50,014 nucleotides of DNA from positions 257,803 through 307,816 of the forward strand of contig NW_013657633.1 in NCBI RefSeq assembly GCF_000142905.1. Direction: 5' to 3'. The position numbers and the translations under genes were made by a program. Origin of the DNA: Thecamonas trahens ATCC 50062. Taxonomy: Eukaryota; Apusozoa; Apusomonadida; Apusomonadidae. Below the pieces are notes generated by a model, which worked only from the letters and a program-made list of their open reading frames with translations, was not told where the DNA came from and searched no databases. Below, one piece after another: positions 8,701-16,969 of the stretch (positions are counted from its first letter, which is position 1; every line of letters starts with the position of its first letter).

Positions 8701-11359
8701 CGGGAAGGTCGTCAAAGACGAGCGCCGACCGCTGAGCGAGCGCGGGTGAGATCGTCTTGAGCGTCCCGCCCGAGACCCACTTGTGCATCAATGGATCGAG
8801 GACAAGACCCGAGTGGCTCTTGGCAGCCTCGGTCACAATGACGACGGGAAGATCTGGCGAGGTGAGAAGGAGACCTCGCAGAACGGCGTGAGTGGCCGGA
8901 TCGACAGCCCAGTACTTTTCGACCATAAAAACCAGGGCAGCGTTGTCGTTCTGGCGCGTCAAGTGCGAGACAAGCGTCCGCAGCGTGTTGACGAGGATCA
9001 TGACGACGCCGTTGGGCGTGGTCGACGACAGCCGCCCCGCTCCACCCCAAATCAAGTTGGTAGGAATCTTGGGCGACATCTTGTCCTTGCCAGGCATAGG
9101 AGACTGCCATGGTGGCGGTAGCGCCAAGGCACGGGCGAGAATCGACTTGCGCGACGAGCTCAGCGCCAGAGGACCAGCGATGAGATCCGATAGAACCTGC
9201 AAGCTGGTAGCTGGAAGCTGGGTGGCCAGAGCAAGCTCGCGGAGCTTGGTAATGGCGTAGGCAGCAGGGACCTGCGAGCGCGGGCAGAGCGGCGATGGCG
9301 CGAAAAAGCCGCGAAGCATGTCCGAGAGAATGTGGGGAAAGGTGGGGTACGCCACATACGCTTCGTCGATGGCGTCGATGTTGACGCGGGTGTGGAAGAA
9401 ATGCAGGTCGGCATCGTGCGAGAGCTGTCGCCGCATGTGAAGAAAGGTCTGGGCATGGGCGGCCTCGTCCTCGAGGTTGGGCGCGGTGCCTATGGTGAGC
9501 GCGACGGCGTGGTTTTCGCGCGCGCCGCGCAGCGCAAGCTCAATGTAAACCGAGGCCACCGACGACTCGAAGCCCGATGCCTCGGTCCAGAGCGCAGCCT
9601 GTTCCATGTGCGGCCCGGGCACTGAGGTCTGCTGGACTGCAGCAAAGGCGGCATCGGCAGCATCATACTCGGCAACGACGTAGGCGGCATAGCCGCCGTA
9701 CTCTGCAAGTCGGACAGGCGAGAGGAGCAGCGACTCGAGGCCCATGGCGTAGACATGCGGAGCGGTCCGACCAAGCGTTGCCCACGACAGCGACGTCGCC
9801 AATCGCTCGATGACACCGGTGTACCGCAGTGGAAGCGATGCGAGGGCAAGGCCAGCGGCAGCACCCAGTGAAGCACCAAAGATAGCTACTGCCAACGGGC
9901 TCATCAGGCTTGAGCTGAATTGCCAGGTCCAAAACGAAACAACAACCGCAAGCCAGACCGACGCAATGACGATGCGGGCGGCCGAGATTCGAGAAGCGTT
10001 GCGCGATGACGAGAGCATGATGAGCTCGCGGAGCACAACGGCGGAGAGGAGCATGGTGGCGGCAGCGGCAGTGAGGAAAATGATGACGGCGAGTGCGGGG
10101 AGGTGCGGAGCAGTGGCAGCGGCAACAACAGCGATCAGCTTGGAAGTCATGGCGACCGTGGCGCCAGGAATATGCCACCGCAGCGCAGCCTCGGATTCCA
10201 TCTGCAAAGCTGCAGTGGCTGAGTTGAGAGAGGTAAAGAAGGCGAGGACGACGAGGATAGCGGCCGGCAGAGTGAGCGCCATGTTGGAGAGAAGCGCAAG
10301 GAGGCAGGGCACAAGGAGTGGGCCCGAGAGAAGCTCGATCATGCCCGACGCCACCGTCCGCATCGTGGGGGAGATCGTGATGGCACCGCGGCCGATGCGA
10401 ATGGCAATGACGACGACAGCGACGGTGGCGATTGTCACGCCAATGCACGCGACAACTGCTTGGTGCCAATGCGTCCGCGCAGTGAGCACACCGAGCGAGA
10501 GCGCATTGACGGTGTGAAAGGTGCCCGGAGCAGAGGGCTCAGCGGCAAAGACAACCAAGGTGAGGGTAATGAACTGGATGAGCTCGGTGCACACAGAAGC
10601 CATAGTTAGGCAGGCAGCGATGCCAGGCGGGCGCGATGGCCTGTCGACAAGAGCGAGGATGGTGCCGAAAACGGCGCGATTGAGGCCAGGTGCGGCGGCA
10701 CGCGGCTGTCTCCGGCGTGGAAGCAGGTCGGACGTCTCGGCTAACATCGACGACGAAGTTGTAGAGACGGAGTTCAGGGTAAAGTTCTCGCTGGTGGTTG
10801 GCTGCAGGGTCGAGTGTACCGAGGTCGACCAGAGCGTGCCCATCATAGTCGATGAAGTGACAGTGCCGTTTGATGCCAATCCGACGCCCGAGCCAGCGGA
10901 CATGGCTGAGGCCGAGGGAAACATCGTTGGCCTGCGGGTGCGGCGTGGGCGCGAGGTGAGCGGCAGGGCCTTTTCAGTGGACGATGATGTTGATGACGGC
11001 GATGCCGTCGACGACGAGTCCGACGAGTACGAGGAGTACGTGGAGGCAGTCGTGGCGGTCGAGGCGGTCGAGGAGGTCGAGGCGGTCGAAGACGATGATG
11101 ACCGCGTCCGTGACGAGTGGCGTGAAGAGAGCTGCGGGGTCAAGGATGGTGACGACGATGACGAGGTCATCGACGATGACAGTACGGCTCTTGCAGGATG
11201 TGGGGAAAAGTCGGTGATGGTTGTGACTTGGGCGGTTGTGGCTGGGTCATCCTTGTCAAGAACAGGCAGAGTCGCGTTTTGACGCGAGATGTCCGGCAGA
11301 GCAAAGCTGACGCAAGGCCGCGTGCTCTCACCCTTGGCCTTGTTGCACTGGGAGGGCAT
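5711..11359 (-). CDS. Polytopic membrane protein with degenerate STAND-ATPase, TPR and C-terminal DEP domain
   Basis: One uninterrupted frame of 1,882 residues. Residues 1-230 are Ser/Thr-rich and probably disordered. About 245-515 contain roughly eight hydrophobic helices (for example VVACIGVTIATVAVVVIAI and LAVIIFLTAAAATMLLSAVV), so the protein is membrane-embedded. At about 800-840, ALVFMVEKYWAVDPATHAVL matches the Walker-B/WADPAT block of AAA_16/STAND ATPases found in soluble adenylyl cyclases, but the acidic pair is altered and no Walker A is visible. About 1150-1780 are helical, TPR-like repeats. The last about 80 residues (FSGSQLMTWLSDN, then LCERLRWLGLI) look like a DEP domain, which binds membranes or GPCR/RGS partners. 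No cyclase or kinase domain is visible. The likely role is signal sensing at a membrane, by inference. The start codon could be a later Met, and small in-frame introns cannot be excluded. Confidence 0.72.
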   Translation of the reverse strand: MPSQCNKAKGESTRPCVSFALPDISRQNATLPVLDKDDPATTAQVTTITDFSPHPARAVLSSSMTSSSSSPSLTPQLSSRHSSRTRSSSSSTASTSSTASTATTASTYSSYSSDSSSTASPSSTSSSTEKALPLTSRPRRTRRPTMFPSASAMSAGSGVGLASNGTVTSSTMMGTLWSTSVHSTLQPTTSENFTLNSVSTTSSSMLAETSDLLPRRRQPRAAAPGLNRAVFGTILALVDRPSRPPGIAACLTMASVCTELIQFITLTLVVFAAEPSAPGTFHTVNALSLGVLTARTHWHQAVVACIGVTIATVAVVVIAIRIGRGAITISPTMRTVASGMIELLSGPLLVPCLLALLSNMALTLPAAILVVLAFFTSLNSATAALQMESEAALRWHIPGATVAMTSKLIAVVAAATAPHLPALAVIIFLTAAAATMLLSAVVLRELIMLSSSRNASRISAARIVIASVWLAVVVSFWTWQFSSSLMSPLAVAIFGASLGAAAGLALASLPLRYTGVIERLATSLSWATLGRTAPHVYAMGLESLLLSPVRLAEYGGYAAYVVAEYDAADAAFAAVQQTSVPGPHMEQAALWTEASGFESSVASVYIELALRGARENHAVALTIGTAPNLEDEAAHAQTFLHMRRQLSHDADLHFFHTRVNIDAIDEAYVAYPTFPHILSDMLRGFFAPSPLCPRSQVPAAYAITKLRELALATQLPATSLQVLSDLIAGPLALSSSRKSILARALALPPPWQSPMPGKDKMSPKIPTNLIWGGAGRLSSTTPNGVVMILVNTLRTLVSHLTRQNDNAALVFMVEKYWAVDPATHAVLRGLLLTSPDLPVVIVTEAAKSHSGLVLDPLMHKWVSGGTLKTISPALAQRSALVFDDLPAVAQYDAIRLMTAPHRPTVSFAGMAMDVSVLNSSRAVPCTVCMATHHHRMARDGCATVPVSERADAELDASIARLEVQRQTNLPSTGLCLLGFDFANCNSPGLDITAASGHRFAQPSHVPSSACLPPHPYVARPAPYVVNATGSGPKGGRSNRKVAPKPMSKQPISSGSSANLQVNILGNIGQDSSIWNDSAVSDWHESENLGGKLDTSSGPNSSVHILLGMRALRHCSSDDCVQELRLMMFGRVLDDLTLSGSAHLHLPLVALIEFAAVIGRAGSLTLLKDAYMRAQSDPSLASPQLVLAFANSELCSVTELYGLAQVHDVLKTITDPLSGKESFQFVRAAERHAILATLPVGDAEFYAFHVGRTLAASDHPVDSHPASFLPFARRAGDMHLIVKGCVSLIVDQQLELPLADYRQVLGAIARSDARRELHRDGPNAELPPVETRLIKRLFTPGEELGHMAPDTTVISDRLPPSEVTRVGAEARWSLLMAYARAVLNAALVRDQTTASHIGMQRVGSTRGEVLSDICVLLSKHLAEGHGNDLEVWALKTNMAVARGDLRTARDMVVKGALAATCEGGPSQGQQLAGEAAISMATGRLLLTRARPKAAVGWFVKALSASRKGCNATAAAEAQHELGVTLVDIGLVARAKRQFAWIDSSTPWSAVLQVKTVRLLNARAWMLLQAGEWSKAHVLCLQIYSSGKSSPGSLAALRTMAIMALLSNDVNAFDQILSSIMMEGDETVILAEGFLLMAMAAFRDVLLTRPELVAIDPASVPRVKTLAFKAMAGFSDKMSRLECAAKLMADVHAMSASSMALDGVAALPMVMQIGIKAVTLIASWLKLDLANDDVTGSDMLQDEHEFTVSMLGEASIGYVVDWVDTDGGLSRANMMAATAALPSPHVPTFGEWDLVKCCELAVAAGKNLAQTRRIRGQAIKAAFSGSQLMTWLSDNHVVSDSSHASLLCERLRWLGLIVPVTTGLGVVERFETALPSQLYRVCVT

Positions 11360-12765
11360 TCCTGCAAACCTGTAGATGAGGTGTGGTGTGGAGTGAGGTT
11401 TGGGTGCGCGTCTGATTTGACGTGCGGGCGCAGGCCAAAAAATACTCCCGGTCGGATGTCGATCGTGACACGCAAACGTTGCAAGATACCGACAGTGTCA
11501 ACAATACGCCGCACCGCCTTGCTGACGATACTGGCCAAGTTGGGTAATCGGGAGAACGGTATGAGGGCAAAAGGGGAAGAGGAGAGGCGGCGGGAGGTTA
11601 ATGGTAGCCAGGGTAGGCTTGCCGGTGGTACCGTGGGAGTTGTGAAGAGTTCTTGGGGTTGATAACCAGGATGGGTCGGCTGGGTAATTGGTTACGCACG
11701 GTGTATCGCAGCTTGAGTTCGAAGGAAGGCTTGCACAAAGGAGGGGAGCAGGAGAAGAATTTGCCACGTACAGGTAAGGCACGTTTAGGCTTGGCTGAGC
11801 TCAAGACAGGCAGCGTGTTCTGGGGATGTCGCCCAAGCTTTCCCACGAGTTGCGCTGACGAGGCGAGTGAGGCGAGAGGGATGTGCGACATTTGGACTGG
11901 CTTGGCTGTGACAGCAGGGATTCAACTTGAACTTTTGGGATAGATATTCGTAAGTTGGCTCGTTCTCGCGACTCGCTTGCAACCGAAATGCGGCTTAATG
12001 ACCATTGATGCGGAGAAAGGATGATGCCATACGTGTGTAGTGTTTTAGTGAGGCCAAGTGCAGCTAGCGGCAAGGTATGCAGCGCCTGCATCTGTCTGGA
12101 TGTCTTGACTGCCACGGGGTTGCGGCAAGCTCGCGCTACCTTTCCTATGGTCGTGACAGTTAAGGTGTGTTGGATAAGTTGACTCACAGCTGCCTTGTCG
12201 TCTAATTGAGATATATTCGCCGCTGCGAGGTAGAGCGGATGTTGAGCCATCCGAAACAGACCACCCCTACTCGCAGCGAGCTCAACCATGTAGTCGCTGG
12301 GTGTTGGTGGTGGGCTGTTTCCCATCAGCTCAAGGTGTGATGCTGGGATACAATCTACGGGGTGAGAGGCGACCGACCTGTCGGTCACAGAGGGTTCAGT
12401 CCGTCCCAGATCCGAGCGACGATCTGGGCCCACCCGCGTATGTACGTAGATCAGACCAACATCTCCCCACTATGGGTATCCATTGTAGCCATGATGGTGC
12501 TGATGACAAGTGCAAAGGCAGGGCATGGCAGAGCATGTTTTGCTGTGAGAAAAATAGTCCCCGCTACTGGGGGCGGCAGTGCGTGAATGAGTCATGATGA
12601 CGGCAGTGACGACTTGAGTAGCCTGAGCTCTGAAGGGGGGACGAAGCGTAAGCATTCTGCAAGCTGAGAGCCACACCTCACTCTGTCACACACACGTACT
12701 ATACTCAAAGTTGTTTTTGTTTGCACTACCTACTTTCCAACCTACAAAACCGTCTCGCTTCATCC
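11360..12765. other. Intergenic region, locally AT-richer, no supported gene
   Basis: A 1.4-kb spacer between two divergent genes. About 11.95-12.75 kb is visibly less GC-rich than the flanking coding DNA. A minus-strand frame stays open at about 11801-12433, but it uses many ATA/TTA/AGT-type codons and lacks the local third-position bias, so I do not call it. No tRNA or repeat was recognised. It may hold promoters for both neighbours or a decayed gene. Confidence 0.45.
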
Positions 12766-13575
12766 ATGCATCGTCGTCTGTTTACCTCGCTGGCTCACCG
12801 GGCTCCGGCGGCTGCTCAGTCTTCCGCCGCTGCTCACATTGTGGTACGTTGTCACATGCCTTGCTCATGATCATAGGTCATGGATAATGGTCTTGGCCAT
12901 GGATAGTGATTATGGCCATAGCTGTGGTCATGGTCGTGGTCATGGTCATGGTTGTGGTCATGACCATGATTGTCAGCATCATCATCGTGATCAGGCTTTG
13001 GTCGCGGCTGTCCACTCGGGGGGGGGGGGGGGGGGGGGGGGGCACGGCGGTGGTAGTCATGGCCTTGACCATGATTTGGGTCATGATAGTCTTGATTGCT
13101 GCGACTGTGGCCATCTTGGTCCTGGGCGTGCGATGCGCGTGACCTGAGGCTGTGTGGCTGGCGAGCATGACGCGTCGATGTGGACGACGAGACGGCGCAG
13201 GTGTGCCTCGTGGACATGACGTGGAGGGCGGGAAGACAGGGAGGCGCAGGGAGGCAGGGACTCATGATCGGATAGCGCGGAGCTAAGGAGTATGGGGCGA
13301 TTGGACAGATGCCCGGGCTTGTGGTAGGGTTTGCACTGGGGATGGGGACGGCGTACGCGATGCAGTCTGCGCAGCTGGAGACGGTGCAGGCGCAGCTTGA
13401 CAAGGAGCAGGACAAGACGATGCTGAAGCCTGTTGCGCTGCCTGAGCTTCCGCCGGGTGCAGGAGCGCCGCCGCCGCCGCCGCCGCCGCCACCGATCTCG
13501 ATTCTTGACAGCGACTCGCCGCCGATCGAGGTGCCGACGAGCTCGCCGCCGGGGGGCATCCAGCCTAGCGCGTAG
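12766..13575 (+). CDS. Small mitochondrial-type single-TM protein, two exons
   Basis: Spliced from 12766-12843 and 13309-13575, giving 114 residues. Exon 1 encodes MHRRLFTSLAHRAPAAAQ, an Arg/Ala/Ser-rich amphipathic start typical of a mitochondrial presequence. It ends in phase 0 at donor GTACGT. Exon 2 follows GGACAG and begins MPGLVVGFALGMGTAYAM, one transmembrane helix, then a short charged helix (LETVQAQLDKEQDK) and a proline-rich tail with nine consecutive Pro. The family is not recognised. A small inner-membrane subunit or assembly factor is a guess. If the splice is wrong, exon 2 alone could encode an 88-residue protein from its own ATG. The last 11 bp, including the stop, overlap the end of the opposite-strand MYND gene. 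Confidence 0.62.
12844..13308 (+). repeat. Low-complexity intron: CATGRY-rich repeats plus poly-G run
   Basis: A 465-nt intron of the small membrane-protein gene. About 12862-12975 consists of degenerate CATGG/GGTCATG-type hexamer repeats, continuing to 13100. About 21-24 consecutive G lie at 13019-13042. Donor GTACGT, acceptor GGACAG; no polypyrimidine tract is apparent. Confidence 0.75.
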
Positions 13576-16285
13576 CCGGGGAAGAGCACTGGTAGGCGCG
13601 GTGGTAGGGCCAGTGGCGGCTCTGGCATGCGGTTGAGCAGTAGTAGGCGTTGAGGCAGGCGCCGCAAGTTTGCGGCTCGAGGAGGACGACGCCACAGACG
13701 GCGCACTGCGGAAGGTGGATGCCGATGGCCTGAGTGGCGGCTGTGGTGAGGAGCTTGCCGACGGGCGAGGCGCGCATGGCGTGGCGCGGTGGCGGGAAGA
13801 GGGCACCGGGGCCGCTGCCCGAGGCGATGGAGGCGAGAGCGAGCTCGTCGCTGCGCGAGGCGGCGTTGTAGCGCTTGCGGCCCTTGGCACGCTTGCGCTG
13901 GCGCGTTTGGGCGGTGGTGTTGTGGCTCTCGGTGTGAGCGGCGCAGGCGCCGTGGGCGGCGCGGGCGTCGGCGACGAGGCTCGCGGGCGCGCCGCCAAAG
14001 TAGACCGCCAGTTTGGCGTCCGAGTAGAGCGAGAGATTGACGTCCCAGAGCGAGGAGATAAAGTAGCCCATGGCGTGGCCGATGCCTGCGCGGAGGGCGA
14101 GCATGTCTTCGGGCGCGAGAGTGGCTTCGATGTCCGGACCGATGGAGCCGTCGGGTGCAGAGAAGAGCGGGCGGGCGCGGCCCGGGGCGAGCGGGTGGGC
14201 GGCCGAGTCAATGGCACCGACGCGGGACTCGAGGCCAAAGACGGCCGACCACCGCGGGTGGGCCGATGACACAAACGGCGAGGCGACGAGCGCGGCGAGG
14301 CTGCCTGAGTCGAGGACGGCGATGCGGACAAACTCACCGAGCTGGACAACATCGCGGACGTGCGCAGACCACGAGGGTAAGCCGGGCGGGTCAAAGGCCG
14401 AGCCAAAGTGCATGTCGACCAGCTCAAAGACGCCTTTGCCTGCAACGGTAGCGAGGGCCGAGGCCGACGACGCGCCGACCACAAACGGGCGCGACCAGCG
14501 GAAGCGAGCCCAGGCGGCGACCTCGGGCTCGTTGGCGATCTTGAACCAGGAGGAGAGCGGCGAGGAGGCGAGGAGTTCGGCGCGATGGAGGTCAAAGGCC
14601 GAGACGGTGCCTGGCGGTGGGTTCGGGTCGGAGCTCGCCATGGCTGGCTGCATCGGGTGGACAAAGATGGTCTCGATGCCGACACCGTTGGCGCAGGGGC
14701 GGACAAAGTTGTCATGAATGACCAGGCCGCCGAGGGCGAGGCCTGAGTGCGGCTCAAAAGCGAGGTCGACGAGGTAGACCTTGGGGGTGTCGGCGTCCTC
14801 GGGCGCGGCCTCGGGGAACATGCTCGGCCGCCAGAGGCGGGTCTCGATGAGCGGCGCCTTGAGAGGACCGAGGTGGACGCTCGCGCCTGCGGTCCGCGGG
14901 TGGACCTGCCACAGGACGTACTGGCCCGAACCGTCTTCGCCCCAGGTGGCGTAGTCAGCGGTGCCGGCGTCGGGCCCGGCAGCGTTGACGGCGATGCGGG
15001 TGGCGCGGAAGACGCCACCAGTGGCGTCGTGGGCCGGGCCAAAGGTGGCCAGCGGGCCGGCGAGGCCGAGCTGCCGTGCCGCGAGCGAGGTCGGAAGCCC
15101 GGCGTGGGCGAGCGAGTAGACAAGGAGCGTGCCCGGCGCGGCCCGCGGGAGCAGCGTCAGGTGGCGCGAGTCGGGCGAAAAGGCGGCATCGAAAAACGGT
15201 GCCGCAAGCTCTGAGACCACGTGCCGGAGCTGTGGCGCGTTGCCAGGCACCAGCTCGTAGACCGAAAAGGCGAGGGCGAGCGGTGAGCTTGTCCGCGGCA
15301 GCGAGGCCTTGCGCGACGACGACTCGCCTTCGACATCGTTGTCGGTGGCGACAGCCTCGGGCGGCGATGAGGCCGAGCGCGAGCGGGCCGCCGCGGTCGG
15401 GTCCTTTTGTGGCGTTGTCGGCGCTGAGCCGCCGTTGGAACGTGCTGCTGCCGTGCTCAACGGTGACGGCGCGTCTGGCGGCGGGGCGCCAAAGACCAGC
15501 AGCAGCTTGCGGTCTGGTGAGAGCGAGAGACGCGGGTAGACGCCGTCAGGCACGGCCGGCAGCGAGGCAATAGTGTACAGGTCGTGATGCGAGTCCAGGC
15601 CAGCAAGCGGGAGGTAGTGCACGGCATACTCCTCGGCCTCTGACTCCCATCGAGATGGGGAAGCAGCGGCGGATGCATCACGTGCCGAAGCCGGATCGGC
15701 AGGAGAAGCTGGCGAGTTGGAAGCAGCAGAAGGGGCAGGAGCTGATGCGAGCGTAGATCCAGGCAAGCTCGGCACGTTGTACTTGTCGCTCGAGGCAGTG
15801 ATGGCACCGTAAGCCATCGGATCAACCATCCAAGCAGGAAGACCATCGACCAGAACCGAACGAGGTGAAGACGAGCCACTGCTCTCATTCACCGACTTGG
15901 TCGACGTGGCCGACTTGTCCGGCTTGGCCGACTTGGCCGACTTGGCCGACTTGGCCGACTTGGCCGACTTGGCTGCGTTCGACTTGCCCTTGCCCTTGTT
16001 CTTGCCCTTGCCCTTGTCATGGGCATGATGTGACTTTGACTGTGATTGGTGTTGGTGTTGGTGTTGTGTGTGGTCCACACCCATGTCCATACCGGTGGTG
16101 GCGTTGGAGGTGTTGGTGTTGGTGGTGGTGGTGGTGGTGGGAGGAGGAGGAGGGCGAGCAAGCGGAGCGTCCAGCGGAGCAAGGAGAACGTCCCCATTAG
16201 CAAAGATGGTAAGAATAGCACCAGCAGAGTTACTCCCCCATTGGGGAAGGTGTTCGTGGAGGAGTACTTCCCCTCGTTCGCTCAT
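13565..16285 (-). CDS. MYND zinc-finger protein with propeller-like body
   Basis: A 906-residue single-exon protein. I chose the Met at 16285 (MSERGEVLLHEH) over an in-frame Met nine codons upstream because it is nearer to ordered sequence. Residues about 35-110 are low complexity, including a KSA tandem repeat (about 15890-15975) and Ser/Ala/Pro-rich spacers. The middle has repeated strand-like segments such as LSPDRKLLLVFG and FSPDSRHLTLL, suggesting a beta-propeller body. The C-terminal about 40 residues form a MYND finger: CAVC, then CGAC, YCSTAC and HRAYQC, which supplies all seven Cys and one His expected for two zinc ions. MYND domains bind proline-rich peptides; the partner is unknown. 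The stop lies within the 3' end of the convergent small membrane-protein gene. Confidence 0.85.
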   Translation of the reverse strand: MSERGEVLLHEHLPQWGSNSAGAILTIFANGDVLLAPLDAPLARPPPPPTTTTTTNTNTSNATTGMDMGVDHTQHQHQHQSQSKSHHAHDKGKGKNKGKGKSNAAKSAKSAKSAKSAKSAKPDKSATSTKSVNESSGSSSPRSVLVDGLPAWMVDPMAYGAITASSDKYNVPSLPGSTLASAPAPSAASNSPASPADPASARDASAAASPSRWESEAEEYAVHYLPLAGLDSHHDLYTIASLPAVPDGVYPRLSLSPDRKLLLVFGAPPPDAPSPLSTAAARSNGGSAPTTPQKDPTAAARSRSASSPPEAVATDNDVEGESSSRKASLPRTSSPLALAFSVYELVPGNAPQLRHVVSELAAPFFDAAFSPDSRHLTLLPRAAPGTLLVYSLAHAGLPTSLAARQLGLAGPLATFGPAHDATGGVFRATRIAVNAAGPDAGTADYATWGEDGSGQYVLWQVHPRTAGASVHLGPLKAPLIETRLWRPSMFPEAAPEDADTPKVYLVDLAFEPHSGLALGGLVIHDNFVRPCANGVGIETIFVHPMQPAMASSDPNPPPGTVSAFDLHRAELLASSPLSSWFKIANEPEVAAWARFRWSRPFVVGASSASALATVAGKGVFELVDMHFGSAFDPPGLPSWSAHVRDVVQLGEFVRIAVLDSGSLAALVASPFVSSAHPRWSAVFGLESRVGAIDSAAHPLAPGRARPLFSAPDGSIGPDIEATLAPEDMLALRAGIGHAMGYFISSLWDVNLSLYSDAKLAVYFGGAPASLVADARAAHGACAAHTESHNTTAQTRQRKRAKGRKRYNAASRSDELALASIASGSGPGALFPPPRHAMRASPVGKLLTTAATQAIGIHLPQCAVCGVVLLEPQTCGACLNAYYCSTACQSRHWPYHRAYQCSSPATR

Positions 16286-16969
16286 ACTCCCCTTTTTTTC
16301 CTCTCTGCACAAGGTGGTAGTTGAGTGTGGGTGAGGTGAAGGGGTGGGAGAGGAGGTGGAGGAGGTGGAGGAGGGAGGGAGGGGGGGTGGGGTGGCTGGG
16401 ATCGATTTGGTTTTTTGGGGGGAGTGATGGGGATGGGGGAGACGGGGATGGGTGTGGGGATGGGTGTGGGGATGGTGGGAGATGGGGATGGGTGTGGGGA
16501 TGGTGGGAGATGGGGATGGGGGGGGGGGTGGATGGGGGTGATGGGGGTGATGGGGTGATGGGGGTGATGGGGGTGATGGGGGTGATGGGGATATAGTGGA
16601 TGGGTAGGGAGAAGGGTGAGGGTATGGATGGCTATAAGGGTGTGCCAGGGGCTTCGATTGGCTTGGGATGGGCTCCGTGGTGATGGCGGTGAGGGGACAC
16701 AGTCAGCGACCACTTGACGGCGCTTTGGAGAGTGGCCAGTCCGTGGCCCGTCTCACCATTCACATCTCTCTCTTGCTCTCCAAGTAGTGCATCCTACGTG
16801 TGTGTGTGTGTGTGTCGGCGTCTGTGTGTGTATCGGTTTCTGTCTGTGTTTCTGCTTCTGCTGCTACTGCTGCTGCTGCTGCTGCTGCTGCTGGGTGGTT
16901 TCTCCACGGGTGGGCGGAGCCAACGGTTGACAACGTAGACAACGTCGACAACGGCGCGGCATTGGCGCC
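16286..16969. repeat. G-rich minisatellite and microsatellites in a divergent promoter region
   Basis: 684 bp between divergent genes. About 16330-16600 is a G-rich array of GGGGATGG, GGTGATGG and GTGGGGATGG units on the plus strand, with G-runs spaced so that quadruplexes could form. At 16798-16890 there are (TG)n and (CTG)n tracts, the latter about eight units. No convincing coding frame. This is likely the shared promoter of the MYND and ubiquitin-like genes. Confidence 0.75.

Noticed and set aside
9020-9060. GGAGRLSST in the membrane/STAND protein as a Walker A P-loop
   Set aside because: Lacks the invariant Lys and lies only about 35 residues before the Walker-B-like block, too close for this fold.
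11801-12433. Minus-strand frame of about 210 codons in the AT-richer spacer
   Set aside because: Codon use unlike real genes here, no recognisable domain; probably chance in non-coding DNA.
13081-15123. Second minus-strand frame of about 680 codons within the MYND gene
   Set aside because: Pro/Ser/Arg-rich out-of-frame shadow; the MYND frame has the domain and the codon bias.
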